Shown here in pieces: positions 44,744 through 54,323 of a stretch of DNA of 64,000 nt. This DNA comes from Chitinophaga sp. CF418. GTDB taxonomy: Bacteria; Bacteroidota; Bacteroidia; Chitinophagales; Chitinophagaceae. The stretch covers positions 124,001-188,000 of the forward strand of contig NZ_FRCN01000002.1 of the NCBI RefSeq assembly GCF_900142925.1, read 5' to 3'. The notes beneath the pieces were generated by a model. It was given only the letters and a program-made list of their open reading frames with translations. It was not told where the DNA came from and did no database searches. The stretch's first letter is position 1, and each line of letters begins with the position of its first letter. The position numbers and the translations under genes were made by a program.

Positions 44744-46150
44744 TTATTTGCGAACTGTTCCGTCCTTTGTATCCATTTTTTCAAGGAAGTCATTAAGCTG
44801 TTCAACCCCCAATCTTTTGGCCAGGATCTTCTTCTTTTCATCCAGCAGATACACCACTGGTGTACTGTATACATCGTACAAACGGCGGTAATTGCTCTGG
44901 GCGTCGGGGTCCCATGCATGGATCCATCCGCTGAGCTTATGCTCTTTGATGAAAGCCTGCCATTCATCTTTGGTGCCTTCAGTTTTAAAGCCGATCAGGG
45001 CTACCCCTTTGTTTTTCCAGCTGGCATTAAAGGCGGAGTCAAGTTTGGGGACCTCTACCTTACAATGGCCACAGGTGGGATCCCAGAAAACGAGGATAGT
45101 ATATTTTGCTTTTGTAGTATAAAGGGAAACGGGTTTCAGGGAAGAATCCTTCACTTCCAGCGGAGGTGCCTGTTGTCCTATCAGGTTTGGCGCCATGGAA
45201 TAGGCCCGGGAAATGATCTTGTTCAATTGATCATCCTTCAGCCAGTAAGCTTCGCCGGATACGTAGTATTTCTCTACCATGTGTACGAATACAGCATCCA
45301 TACCCATGTATTTGGAAGTTTCGTAGGTATATGTCAGCCACCATACCACGAACTTGAACATCTCTTTATCTTTCCGGGTTTTCGCAACGATATTGTCTGC
45401 TTCGGCAATAATGGAATCAGGGTCCATAGCCACCAGCTGTGTAAAGTACCGGTTCAGTTTTTTCTCAATAATATCTGTTCTTACCAACCTGCCATCAGTC
45501 AGGTTTACGCTGTCCCAGTAATGCGTCTTGTAATAACGATAGCCGAATGTAGAATCCTCACCGGGAGGGGTGGGTGGCACTTCAGGGTCTTTCATAGCCC
45601 TGAAAATGCTGGTCAGCAGGCTTTTCGGGTGTTCCGTCACAATGCTGTTACGGAAGTTCTGCAATTTCTTGCCCAGCTCCTGTTGTAAAGACCTGGCGGT
45701 TGCACTGTCTGCCGCAGTATGTTTGGCCATCAGGGCATTGAGTTGCCTGTCCTGTGGCGCTACTTCTTTCGACAGGAATTTATTATATGACTGGAAGATC
45801 TCGTTCTCTTTGGAGGTTTTGAATACCGTCTTGTTGATCAGGTCCGTAGTATCGATGCTAACAGAGAATAGCTGATCCTTATCATCGAGCAGCATCTCAA
45901 AATAGCGCTGCCTGCCAGGAAGCAGTACGATGTAGATCCCTCCTGGTAATGCTTCCTTATTCTTCATCACAGCAACCCCCTGCGCATTAATTTGGGCGGA
46001 ATCAGCCATGTAAAAGCTTTTGCCCATATAATGAGCCAGACATAACTGCCCTCCTGTATACTGTTTTAACTGGAAAGTAAGCTGGTAGCCCTGCGCCTGT
46101 AACTGCCAGTGGCAGAAAATGCAGGCGAGTAATATCATAAGTTTACGCAT
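44744..46150 (-). CDS. TlpA-like thioredoxin-fold protein with N-terminal DUF4369-type domain
   Basis: 468 aa from the ATG at 46150 ('MRKLMILLACIFCHWQLQAQ' signal); an upstream in-frame start adds 15 residues. The N-terminal ~120 residues look like DUF4369 ('YQLTFQLKQYTGGQLCLAHYMGK'), a helical middle (DUF5106-like) follows, and the C-terminal thioredoxin domain has the redox motif 'FWDPTCGHCKVEVPKL' (CGHC). This suggests a periplasmic thiol oxidoreductase. It is divergent from rlmD. Confidence 0.9.
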   Translation of the reverse strand: MRKLMILLACIFCHWQLQAQGYQLTFQLKQYTGGQLCLAHYMGKSFYMADSAQINAQGVAVMKNKEALPGGIYIVLLPGRQRYFEMLLDDKDQLFSVSIDTTDLINKTVFKTSKENEIFQSYNKFLSKEVAPQDRQLNALMAKHTAADSATARSLQQELGKKLQNFRNSIVTEHPKSLLTSIFRAMKDPEVPPTPPGEDSTFGYRYYKTHYWDSVNLTDGRLVRTDIIEKKLNRYFTQLVAMDPDSIIAEADNIVAKTRKDKEMFKFVVWWLTYTYETSKYMGMDAVFVHMVEKYYVSGEAYWLKDDQLNKIISRAYSMAPNLIGQQAPPLEVKDSSLKPVSLYTTKAKYTILVFWDPTCGHCKVEVPKLDSAFNASWKNKGVALIGFKTEGTKDEWQAFIKEHKLSGWIHAWDPDAQSNYRRLYDVYSTPVVYLLDEKKKILAKRLGVEQLNDFLEKMDTKDGTVRK

Positions 46151-46219
46151 AGGATATCGGTTACTGTAAAAGTAGCAAGGAAAAGGGAATTTCACAAAAT
46201 CAGTGATCAGCTAAAATCC

Positions 46220-46227
46220 TACCTTTG
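46220..46227 (+). promoter_or_regulatory. -7 element immediately before rlmD
   Basis: TACCTTTG ends 5 bp before the GTG start, implying a leaderless or near-leaderless message. Confidence 0.5.
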
Positions 46228-46232
46228 CACCC

Positions 46233-47645
46233 GTGAGGAAAAAAAATGTTATTCTTGAAAAAGTCCCTGTAAGCGCTTATGCAGCCGAGGGGAAGGCACT
46301 GGCCCGGATAGATGGCAAAGTGATATTCATTGAAGGCGGCGTTGTACCCGGAGATGTGGTGGACGTACGTCTTGGTAAGAACAAAAAAGACTGGGCAGAG
46401 GGCAAGGCCATCCGTTTCCATTCTCTGGCGTCTAACCGTGTTGACCCTTTCTGTGAACATTTTGGTAACTGTGGCGGCTGCAAATGGCAGATGCTACCTT
46501 ATTCCCTGCAACTGGAATACAAACAGCAGCAGGTGGCCGATAATCTCCAGCGTATCGGTAAACTGGAATTGCCTCCCATGCAACCCATCATGGGCTCCAG
46601 GCACACCACCCATTACCGTAATAAACTTGAATTCACCTTTAGCAATAAAGCATACCTTCCGGCAGAGGAACTGAATGAAGACGGTAGCATTCCTCAACGG
46701 AACGCCCTGGGCTTCCATGTACCGAAGCTGTTTGACAAGGTGCTGGACATTAATACCTGTTACCTGCAGGCAGAACCGGTCAATGCCATCCGGAACACCA
46801 TCCGCGCATACGCACTGGCCAACCAGCTCTCCTTTTACGACATCCGCGCCAAGGAAGGATGGCTCCGTAACCTGGTGATCAGGATCTGTACCACCGGCGA
46901 AGTAATGGTTAACCTCGTGATCCATCACGAGAACAAAAAGGACAGGGAAGCCCTGCTGGACCACCTGCTGGCTACTGTTCCGGGTATTACCTCCGTACTG
47001 TATACCATCAATCCAAAACTGAACGATACTATTTTCGACCTGGAACCGAAGGTCTACTTCGGAAAGGGATATGTGGAAGAGAAACTGGAAGACTTTACTT
47101 TTAAAATAGGTCCCAAATCCTTTTTCCAGACCAACACTTACCAGGGAGAAGCATTGTACCAGGTAACAAGAGAGTTTGCCGGATTAACAGGAACAGAAAT
47201 TGTTTACGATCTCTATTGTGGTACAGGTAGTATTGGTATTTTTGTGTCCCGGCAGGCAGGCAAGGTGGTCGGAATAGAGCTGATAAAAGAGGCTATTGAT
47301 GATGCTATTGAAAACGCCGCCCGCAACAACGTGAACAATGCACAATTCTTTGCCGGAGATGTAGTGGATATTTGCAATGACGCTTTCTTTGCCCAACACG
47401 GGCAACCGGATGTCGTGATCACAGACCCGCCAAGGGCCGGAATGCACGAGAAACTGGTTAACAAGCTACTCGAAATTGCTGCTCCCCGCATAGTATATGT
47501 AAGTTGTAACCCTGCTACACAGGCCAGGGACCTGGCGCTACTGGACGCTATGTACAGTGTCAAAAGGATACAACCGGTGGATATGTTCCCACATACACAC
47601 CATATTGAGAACGTGGTGTTACTTGAGAAAAGAATTAATCATTAA
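46233..47645 (+). CDS. rlmD: 23S rRNA (uracil-C5)-methyltransferase RlmD (RumA)
   Basis: 470 aa with a GTG start at 46233; no nearby in-frame ATG exists and the TRAM domain begins at once ('EKVPVSAYAAEGKALARIDGKVIFIEGGVVPGD'). Fe-S cysteines are in 'CEHFGNCGGCKW' (residues of about 74-85). The SAM site is 'VYDLYCGTGSIGIFVSRQA' and the catalytic region 'VITDPPRAGMHEKLV' then 'IVYVSCNPATQARDL'. It methylates a uracil in 23S rRNA; the exact position is not derivable. A rhomboid gene follows 13 bp downstream. Confidence 0.93.
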   Translation: MRKKNVILEKVPVSAYAAEGKALARIDGKVIFIEGGVVPGDVVDVRLGKNKKDWAEGKAIRFHSLASNRVDPFCEHFGNCGGCKWQMLPYSLQLEYKQQQVADNLQRIGKLELPPMQPIMGSRHTTHYRNKLEFTFSNKAYLPAEELNEDGSIPQRNALGFHVPKLFDKVLDINTCYLQAEPVNAIRNTIRAYALANQLSFYDIRAKEGWLRNLVIRICTTGEVMVNLVIHHENKKDREALLDHLLATVPGITSVLYTINPKLNDTIFDLEPKVYFGKGYVEEKLEDFTFKIGPKSFFQTNTYQGEALYQVTREFAGLTGTEIVYDLYCGTGSIGIFVSRQAGKVVGIELIKEAIDDAIENAARNNVNNAQFFAGDVVDICNDAFFAQHGQPDVVITDPPRAGMHEKLVNKLLEIAAPRIVYVSCNPATQARDLALLDAMYSVKRIQPVDMFPHTHHIENVVLLEKRINH

Positions 47646-47658
47646 AGAATAAGGAGAA

Positions 47659-48489
47659 ATGAGCGAGTTCAGGCCCGGCAGATTTGAAATACTCCCTACG
47701 GTGATCAAAAACCTACTGATCATCAATGGTTTAGTGTTCCTTGCGCAGAACACTTTAGGGAGCGCCATCGGGAACAACAGGATTGATGATATTTTCGCGT
47801 TGCACTATTGGGGGTCCGATCTCTTCAGGCCTCACCAGTTTATTACACACCTGTTCATGCATGCCACCCTCGGGCATCTGTTCATGAACATGTTCACCCT
47901 CTGGATGTTTGGCGCCACACTGGAAAACATCTGGGGCCCCAAACGCTTCCTGATCTTTTACATGGTATGCGGTCTGGGGGCGGCCCTTTGCCATATGGGT
48001 GTGCTGACCTACGAAAACGTCCGGCTGGCGCATGATGCCAGGGCATTCCTTAACGATCCTTCCATCGCCAATTTCAGACTGCTGGATAGCCGTTACGACC
48101 TCGACTCAGGCAGATATCTATCCGAAGGCACCAAGACTATATTCTACCGGTTCCCGAACGATCCCGGCGTGATTAACGATACCAAAGTGTTCATCCGTCA
48201 GTTCGCCCTGGATTACCCGGATAGTGCCACCCTTGGGGCCTCCGGTGCTGTATTCGGGCTGTTGTTCGCATTCGGATACCTGTTTCCCAATAATCTCATT
48301 TACCTTTACTTCCTGTTCCCTTTAAAGGCAAAATACTTTGTAGGGATCCTCATCCTCCTGGAACTGTATTCCGGTATTCAGAACTCAGCCGGAGATAACG
48401 TAGCCCACTTTGCACACCTTGGTGGAGTGCTCTTCAGCTACCTGCTCCTCAGGATCTGGAACAGGCATAACCGTCGACATTTTTATTAA
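47659..48489 (+). CDS. Rhomboid-family intramembrane serine protease
   Basis: 276 aa with about six membrane helices. 'HLFMHATLGHLFMNMFTLWMFGATLENIWG' carries the conserved His/Asn loop, the catalytic Ser is in 'LGASGAVFGLLFAFG' (about residue 195), and the catalytic His in 'HFAHLGGVLF' (about residue 252). An insert of about 80 mostly polar residues sits between helices 3 and 4. It is 13 bp after rlmD and 19 bp before a second rhomboid-like gene, so the three are probably cotranscribed. Substrates unknown. Confidence 0.93.
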   Translation: MSEFRPGRFEILPTVIKNLLIINGLVFLAQNTLGSAIGNNRIDDIFALHYWGSDLFRPHQFITHLFMHATLGHLFMNMFTLWMFGATLENIWGPKRFLIFYMVCGLGAALCHMGVLTYENVRLAHDARAFLNDPSIANFRLLDSRYDLDSGRYLSEGTKTIFYRFPNDPGVINDTKVFIRQFALDYPDSATLGASGAVFGLLFAFGYLFPNNLIYLYFLFPLKAKYFVGILILLELYSGIQNSAGDNVAHFAHLGGVLFSYLLLRIWNRHNRRHFY

Positions 48490-48508
48490 TCATAAAAGAT
48501 CTTGTGAC

Positions 48509-49261
48509 ATGATGCACGTTGAGGAAAGGAATACAACTCCCTTATCCCTGGGAGAAGAAAAGAATATGGTGATGCAGCTGCTGCTGATAAATATCACGGT
48601 ATTCGTTCTGCTGTTTTTTACAGAAGTCATCTACCGCATTGAGGGTAATCCGCTGGCCCGTTATCATGACGATGTATTGTCGCATCTGACACTATCTGCC
48701 AGCTTTGCGACATTGCTGCACAATCCCTGGTCATTGATCTCCGCAATGTTCACCCATGACAGTTTCTGGATGATTGTCAGCAACATGATATGGCTGGCTT
48801 GTTTCGGCACCATGCTGCAAAATCATGCAGGCCGTCAGCATATCCTGCCGCTGTACCTCCTGAGCGGAATTATAGGTGCGGTATTTTATCTGCTGGGCAT
48901 GCAATTCATCCCACCCTTCCGGGAGCTGCAGCCATTTGCCAGCATGACCGGTGCTTCTGCCGCTATTATGGCCCTGGCCATTGGCGCAACAGTAGTGGCG
49001 CCCAAATACAGACTGCTTCCAAATCTGCCCATCCCCTTCTGGATGATCACCGTTATCTTCCTGCTCGTAAACATCGGCACACATCTGGTCAATAGTAACG
49101 ACCTGACGATGGTGCCATCACTCATCGGCGGTGGATTAACCGGTTTCCTTTATATGCAGCAGTGGAAAAAAGGCAATGACCTGGGTGCAGGTTTTAACAA
49201 GACCCTGCACAGGATCACACACATGTTCCATCCGAAAACGCATCTGCATATCATCAAGTAG
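48509..49261 (+). CDS. Rhomboid-like protein lacking the catalytic histidine
   Basis: 250 aa from the ATG at 48509 (ATG 48512 equally possible). Rhomboid topology with 'SAMFTHDSFWMIVSNMIWLACFGTMLQ', and Ser region 'MTGASAAIMALAIGA' (about residue 148). Where the active family has AHLGG, this protein reads 'PSLIGGGLTGFLY' (about residue 203), so the catalytic His is replaced by Leu. It is probably an inactive rhomboid (iRhom or pseudoprotease-like), perhaps a partner for the active protein encoded just upstream. A terminator follows. Confidence 0.85.
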   Translation: MMHVEERNTTPLSLGEEKNMVMQLLLINITVFVLLFFTEVIYRIEGNPLARYHDDVLSHLTLSASFATLLHNPWSLISAMFTHDSFWMIVSNMIWLACFGTMLQNHAGRQHILPLYLLSGIIGAVFYLLGMQFIPPFRELQPFASMTGASAAIMALAIGATVVAPKYRLLPNLPIPFWMITVIFLLVNIGTHLVNSNDLTMVPSLIGGGLTGFLYMQQWKKGNDLGAGFNKTLHRITHMFHPKTHLHIIK

Positions 49262-49287
49262 TATAAACGATATTTCAATACTCACGG

Positions 49288-49332
49288 GCCCTCCGGTACA
49301 CTGCTATCCGCAGTTCACCCGGAGGGCTTTTT
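49288..49332 (+). terminator. Terminator after the rhomboid pair
   Basis: A 9-bp perfect stem GCCCTCCGG / CCGGAGGGC, 22-nt loop, T5. Confidence 0.88.
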
Positions 49333-49505
49333 CCTTTCTGACGCCGACACGATGGATTGATACTCCGGCGCAGCAGTCATTATAGATTCATGCCTTAAAA
49401 TCTATATCAGGCAAGGGTTTCAGCATTTCTTCGTCATAGCAGACTTATCATTATCATGTATGAATTCATCATTTCTCCTATCTTTAAGCTAAAATGCGAT
49501 AGGAG

Positions 49506-50621
49506 TTGAGATTTCTGAGGCTATTCACAAAAGGTTTCTTTTTAACGGTTAACACCATTGTAGTGCTCCTTTTCCTGGTAGCCTGCCTGGCTCCTTACGT
49601 ATCCCCGGAACGATGGTGGCCTATCAGCTTTATTACCCTGTTTTTTCCTTTACTGTTACTGATCCTGATACTCTTCTTTATCTGCTGGTTGCTTTTCGAT
49701 TTTAAATACTGTCTGTTACCGATGCTGCCAATACTACTCGGATGGAAGTCTATTTCCGCTTTCATTGCGTTCAATTATCCCACAGCAGGGAAGCAGTTTG
49801 CCAATCCTTCCGGCAGCCTGACTATCATGAGCTATAATGTTGCCCAGTTTGGATTATACCGTGAAAAAGACAGTAAATACAACAGGGAAGCCATGTTTGC
49901 TCTTATCAAGAAACAGGAACTGGACCTTCTTTGCATTCAGGATTTTTATACTTCTGAAAAGAAGAATGACTTCAATAACCGGGAAGACATTTCCCGGGAA
50001 ATGAAACTGCCCTACCGTTTCTTTTCCAGCGACTTCAATCGCGACGGTATGCAGCACTGGGGCTCTATTATTTATTCCCGTTACCCAATCATAAAGTCAG
50101 ACAAGCTGAAACTGTCACATGGTCCACTCAGTGAAAGCCTGATCTATGCAGACATCGTGCGTGAGAACGATACTTTCCGCATTATTAATATGCACCTGGC
50201 CTCCTACCGTTTCAATGAAAGGGATTACCGCTCCATAGAAAAGATCAGAAAACAGGAAGATACCGGCCTGGTGGCTACACGCAATATTGTTCAGAAAATG
50301 CGCGACGCCTATGTAGGCCGCAGCAGACAGGCCGATATTGTGGCTGCGTTTATCAAGACAAGCCCCTACCGTGTTATTGTGTGCGGGGACTTCAACGATA
50401 CGCCGGCATCTTACACCTATTTCACTATCAGGGGCCCCTTACAGGATGCCTTCCTGAGAAAGGGCAGTGGTATTGGCCGGACTTATGCCGGACTAGCCCC
50501 GACCTTGAGGATAGACTACATATTTGCCGACAAATCATTCAGTATCAATTCATTCCGAATGATCAACTCCGGACTTTCCGATCATTATCCCGTGATCGCT
50601 AATCTTAGTCCTTCGCTGTAA
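49506..50621 (+). CDS. Membrane-anchored endonuclease/exonuclease/phosphatase-family hydrolase
   Basis: 371 aa with a TTG start at 49506; the only upstream ATG (49494) meets a stop after two codons. Two or three membrane helices occupy residues 1-~90. An EEP domain follows with 'IMSYNVAQFGLY', 'LLCIQDFY', 'INMHLASYRFNERDY', 'VCGDFNDTPASYTYFTI', 'RIDYIFAD' and the catalytic 'LSDHYPVIANL'. Substrate (nucleic acid, phosphoinositide or sphingolipid) cannot be predicted. This layout is common in Bacteroidota. Confidence 0.9.
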   Translation: MRFLRLFTKGFFLTVNTIVVLLFLVACLAPYVSPERWWPISFITLFFPLLLLILILFFICWLLFDFKYCLLPMLPILLGWKSISAFIAFNYPTAGKQFANPSGSLTIMSYNVAQFGLYREKDSKYNREAMFALIKKQELDLLCIQDFYTSEKKNDFNNREDISREMKLPYRFFSSDFNRDGMQHWGSIIYSRYPIIKSDKLKLSHGPLSESLIYADIVRENDTFRIINMHLASYRFNERDYRSIEKIRKQEDTGLVATRNIVQKMRDAYVGRSRQADIVAAFIKTSPYRVIVCGDFNDTPASYTYFTIRGPLQDAFLRKGSGIGRTYAGLAPTLRIDYIFADKSFSINSFRMINSGLSDHYPVIANLSPSL

Positions 50622-50642
50622 TGTCACTCACGAAACAATAAT

Positions 50643-50650
50643 TATCTTTG
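50643..50650 (+). promoter_or_regulatory. cysS -7 element
   Basis: TATCTTTG lies 49 bp before the cysS start. Confidence 0.5.
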
Positions 50651-50699
50651 CAATCCTAACAAAAGGAAGTGTAGCTTACACTCTCTGAAATTTTCTGAT

Positions 50700-52202
50700 A
50701 TGTCTGAGCTTAAAATATACAATTCGCTACATCGGCAAAAGGAAGTATTCACATCTCTCTATCCCGGACATGTCGGTATGTATGTATGTGGTCCTACCGT
50801 ATCGGGGGAATCACACCTGGGTCATGCCCGCCCGTATATTACTTTTGACGTTGTTTACCGGTACCTTCAGTACCTCGGTTATAAGGTACGCTATGTAAGG
50901 AACATCACAGATGCCGGCCACTTTGAGGAAGAAGGCCGCGAGGCTGAAGATAAGATCGCCAAACGCGCGCAGCTTGAAAAGATGGAACCGATGGAACTGG
51001 TGCAGAAATACACCAATCTGTTCCACTGGGCATTTCATCGCTTCAACTGTCTGGAACCAAGTATAGAACCTACTGCTACCGGTCATATCATCGAGCAGAT
51101 CGAAATGATCAAAACGATCATGGAGAAGGGCTATGCGTATGAAAAGAACGGCTCTGTATACTTTGATGTGAAGAAGTATGCTGAACACCATAACTATGGC
51201 ATTCTGAGTGGACGTGTGCTGGATGACATGCTGGAAAGCTCCAACCGTGAGCTGGAAAATCAGGATGAGAAAATAAACAATGTGGACTTTGCCCTCTGGA
51301 AAAATGCACCGCCTGAACACCTCATGCGTTGGCCCAGCCCCTGGGGAGAAGGGTTCCCCGGATGGCATATCGAATGTTCTGCCATGAGCAGCAAATACCT
51401 CGGTAAGCAGTTCGATATTCACGGCGGGGGCATGGACCTGCAGTTCCCTCACCATGAGTGCGAAATAGCACAAAGTGAGATCGCCCATGGCGAACTGATG
51501 GCCCGTTTCTGGATGCACAATAATATGATCACCATTAACGGCCGTAAGATGGGTAAAGCGTATAACAATACTATCAAGCTGACGGAACTCTTTACCGGCA
51601 ACCACCATTTGCTGGAAAGAGGCTACAGCCCGATGACCATCCGCTTCTTCGTTTTACAAACGCATTACCGCAGTACGCTTGACTTCTCCAATGAAGCCCT
51701 GCAGGCAGCAGAGAAGGGATTGCACCGCCTATGGTCAGCTTACGAAGTATTACAGAAACTCACTTATACACCTGCAAACGGCCAGCCTATAAATGAAGAA
51801 CTGGATAAACAGGTACGCGACTGGTGCCAGGAATGCCATGAGTTCCTCAACGACGACTTCAATACCGCAAAGGTACTGGCGAATTTATTTGAACTGGCCC
51901 CTGTGATCAATTCCATCAAAGGCGGACAGGTGAAAATGCATGAGTTGAGTGAAGAAACATTCCAGTTATTACAGAAAACCTGGAGCACCTTCCTCATCGA
52001 TATACTGGGCCTGCAACCAGAAACGCTTAACACTGACAACAGTAAGCTGGATGGCGTAATACAACTGCTTATTGAGATGCGTAAAGAGGCAAAAAGCCGC
52101 AAGGACTATGCAGCCTCCGACAAGATCCGCAACCAGTTGTTAGCTGTAGGTATACAACTGAAAGATGAAAAAGATGGTAGTATGACCTACTCCATACAGT
52201 AA
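50700..52202 (+). CDS. cysS: Cysteinyl-tRNA synthetase
   Basis: 500 aa, class Ia. '[29 protein letters not shown]' gives the first zinc Cys and the HIGH motif (HLGH). '[20 protein letters not shown]' and '[13 protein letters not shown]' give the remaining zinc ligands. The KMSKS loop reads KMGKA in '[12 protein letters not shown]', a variant found in relatives. Only 7 bp separate it from the M28 peptidase gene. Confidence 0.98.
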   Translation: MSELKIYNSLHRQKEVFTSLYPGHVGMYVCGPTVSGESHLGHARPYITFDVVYRYLQYLGYKVRYVRNITDAGHFEEEGREAEDKIAKRAQLEKMEPMELVQKYTNLFHWAFHRFNCLEPSIEPTATGHIIEQIEMIKTIMEKGYAYEKNGSVYFDVKKYAEHHNYGILSGRVLDDMLESSNRELENQDEKINNVDFALWKNAPPEHLMRWPSPWGEGFPGWHIECSAMSSKYLGKQFDIHGGGMDLQFPHHECEIAQSEIAHGELMARFWMHNNMITINGRKMGKAYNNTIKLTELFTGNHHLLERGYSPMTIRFFVLQTHYRSTLDFSNEALQAAEKGLHRLWSAYEVLQKLTYTPANGQPINEELDKQVRDWCQECHEFLNDDFNTAKVLANLFELAPVINSIKGGQVKMHELSEETFQLLQKTWSTFLIDILGLQPETLNTDNSKLDGVIQLLIEMRKEAKSRKDYAASDKIRNQLLAVGIQLKDEKDGSMTYSIQ

Positions 52203-52209
52203 AGCCGTT

Positions 52210-53223
52210 ATGACCAAACAGCCATTTGTTAATATGTACAAAATACTCAGCATTGCTGCAGGCCTCGCATTGTTCACGCTTGCCTGTAAACAACCGGCCA
52301 AAACCAACCAGCAGGAAGAAGCCAATAATGCGCAGCAGTCGGCTGCATCTAACGTGAAAGTACCAGTGTTTGAGGTAGACAGCGCATATGCCTATACCGC
52401 CAAACAGGTAAGCTTTGGCCCCCGTATTCCCAATACGCCTGCTCAGAAAAAATGTGCAGACTGGCTGATCCAGCAACTGAAACCGCTGGCAGACACCCTG
52501 TATGTACAGCATGCCAATGTGATCGGTCCAAAGAAAGTATCATTGCCTTGCATTAATATCATTGCCAGTTTCAACCCTGCTGCTACGCAGCGTATCCTGC
52601 TGCTTTCCCACTGGGATACCCGTCCACACGCAGACCAGGACGCCTTTGATAAAACAAAGCAGTTGGATGGTGCAGACGATGGCGCCAGCGGCGTAGGCGT
52701 ACTGCTGGAAACAGCACGTCAGCTTCATGCCCGGAAGCCACAGGCAGGTATTGATATACTACTGACAGATGTGGAGGATTATGGCATAAGCGAGGAGGAG
52801 AACAGCTTCTGCTTAGGTACACAATACTGGGCCAGAAACCCGCACGTAAGAGGTTATAAAGCGAACTATGGTATCCTGCTCGATATGGTTGGCGGTCGTG
52901 CTTCACAGTTCTACATGGAAGCAGGCTCTCAGCAGTATGCATACGGTCCGATGAAGATGTTCTGGGACGTAGCCAACCGCCTGGGATATTCCGATTACTT
53001 CCGTTACGAGAATATCGGCGCCGGCATCACCGACGATCACGTATATGTCAATACCATCGCCAACATTCCCACTTTTGATATCATTGCACTGCAGTCGAAC
53101 GGCAACTTTGTACCGCATTGGCATACTACCAATGATAACATGACTGTGATCGATAAACGTACTTTACAGGTAGTGGGACAAACGATTCTTGAAGTCATTT
53201 ATAAGCAACCTTTCGAGTACTAA
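52210..53223 (+). CDS. M28-family metallopeptidase lipoprotein (glutaminyl-cyclase-like)
   Basis: 337 aa from the ATG at 52210 (ATG 52234 also possible). The SPII signal ends 'ALFTLAC'. Zinc-peptidase blocks: 'LLSHWDTRPHADQD', 'GADDGASGVGVLLETARQL' and 'DILLTDVEDYGISEEENSFCLGTQYW', then 'VGGRASQFYMEAGS' and 'IPTFDIIALQSNGNFVPHWHTTNDNMTVIDKRTL' in pieces. The pattern fits the M28E-like or glutaminyl-peptide cyclotransferase branch. It probably acts at the cell surface or in the periplasm. Transcribed with cysS. Confidence 0.92.
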   Translation: MTKQPFVNMYKILSIAAGLALFTLACKQPAKTNQQEEANNAQQSAASNVKVPVFEVDSAYAYTAKQVSFGPRIPNTPAQKKCADWLIQQLKPLADTLYVQHANVIGPKKVSLPCINIIASFNPAATQRILLLSHWDTRPHADQDAFDKTKQLDGADDGASGVGVLLETARQLHARKPQAGIDILLTDVEDYGISEEENSFCLGTQYWARNPHVRGYKANYGILLDMVGGRASQFYMEAGSQQYAYGPMKMFWDVANRLGYSDYFRYENIGAGITDDHVYVNTIANIPTFDIIALQSNGNFVPHWHTTNDNMTVIDKRTLQVVGQTILEVIYKQPFEY

Positions 53224-53336
53224 ATACTTCGGAAGTAGCCCTTCCCGCAATGCTCCTGGTGATGCAAAATTTAATACCTTGCTTCATCAGGAGCATTCCT
53301 TTTTATCAAGGTGTATTTCTCTTTTAATCGTAGTCT

Positions 53337-53957
53337 ATGAAGCAGTCCCCTGAAGAACATCTGGTACATCTCAGTAAAGACAAAAAGCTTGCGGCGATAA
53401 TGGCTAACCCTCTTCCGGCGCTTACCAGGCGTAAGAATATTGCGCTAAGGCTAATAGCGTCCATTATGAGCCAGCAATTAAGTGTGAAGGTCGCCACCGT
53501 GATCTATGAACGCTTCCTGGCTTTGTATGACGGGAAGGAACCCACTCCGCAGCAGATCCTGGATACCCCGGCGCCTACGTTGAGGACTATCGGTCTGTCA
53601 AATGCTAAAGTGAGTTATGTACACAATGTGGCGCGCTTTGCAGTAGAGGAGCAGCTGACGGATAAGAAGCTGGAGAAAATGGCGGATGATGAGGTAATCA
53701 AATATCTCACACAGATCAAAGGTGTGGGCAGGTGGACGGTGGAGATGCTGCTCATGTTCTATCTGGGCCGGGCAGACGTTTTTGCCATTGACGACTGGGG
53801 ATTGCAGCAGGCGATGATCAAGATATACAAACTGGATAATACGGATAAGAAAGCTTTCAGGGAAAAACTCCTGAAGATCTCCGGTAAATGGTCGCCTTAC
53901 AGAACTTACGCCTGCCGTTATTTGTGGGCCTGGAAGGACATGAAGCCTACGGCATAA
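53337..53957 (+). CDS. DNA-3-methyladenine glycosylase (HhH-GPD, AlkA-like)
   Basis: 206 aa. The HhH-GPD signature is 'LTQIKGVGRWTVEMLLMFYLGRADVFAIDDWGLQQAM', seen in adjoining blocks, with the catalytic Asp in 'AIDDWG' (about residue 155). 'SIMSQQLSVKVATVIYERFLALY' forms the N-terminal helices. It lacks Fe-S cysteines, as in AlkA and unlike EndoIII/MutY. It excises alkylated purines to start base-excision repair. Confidence 0.93.
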   Translation: MKQSPEEHLVHLSKDKKLAAIMANPLPALTRRKNIALRLIASIMSQQLSVKVATVIYERFLALYDGKEPTPQQILDTPAPTLRTIGLSNAKVSYVHNVARFAVEEQLTDKKLEKMADDEVIKYLTQIKGVGRWTVEMLLMFYLGRADVFAIDDWGLQQAMIKIYKLDNTDKKAFREKLLKISGKWSPYRTYACRYLWAWKDMKPTA

Positions 53958-54323
53958 CAATACACTACCCTCTAAGTAAACCCATGATCAGGACGTTCCT
54001 TATGATGCAGCCCTTAACGTTAATAGCATTCAGGCGTTGGAAATCTTTTAAGATCTGACCAGGGAAAGTCTCTGACCACAACATGTAGAACAAAAAAATA
54101 TCCCCGCCCAGGAGAAGGCAGGGATTTACGTTAATACTAACTAACCCAATGCTTATATCTAAAACTAAAACAACTCTTTTTTAAGGCGGCAGTGTCTGCG
54201 CTTATCGAAAGCAACACTACTTACTAAACCAACATCTGCCAAAGACCGCAGTACTTCACCAGGCGGCACATTTTTACATGCACCACTACTCATTCATCCT
54301 GCTCCTAAAGACATTATTGTTTA
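53958..54323. other. Intergenic region between convergent glycosylase and recA genes
   Basis: 366 bp. The main feature is the terminator for recA at about 54092-54125; apart from short low-quality frames nothing else was recognised. Confidence 0.6.
54092..54125 (-). terminator. Probable recA terminator
   Basis: Minus-strand stem ATCCCTGCC / GGCGGGGAT (one mismatch) followed by ATTTTTTTG. It lies about 200 bp after the recA stop. Confidence 0.65.
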
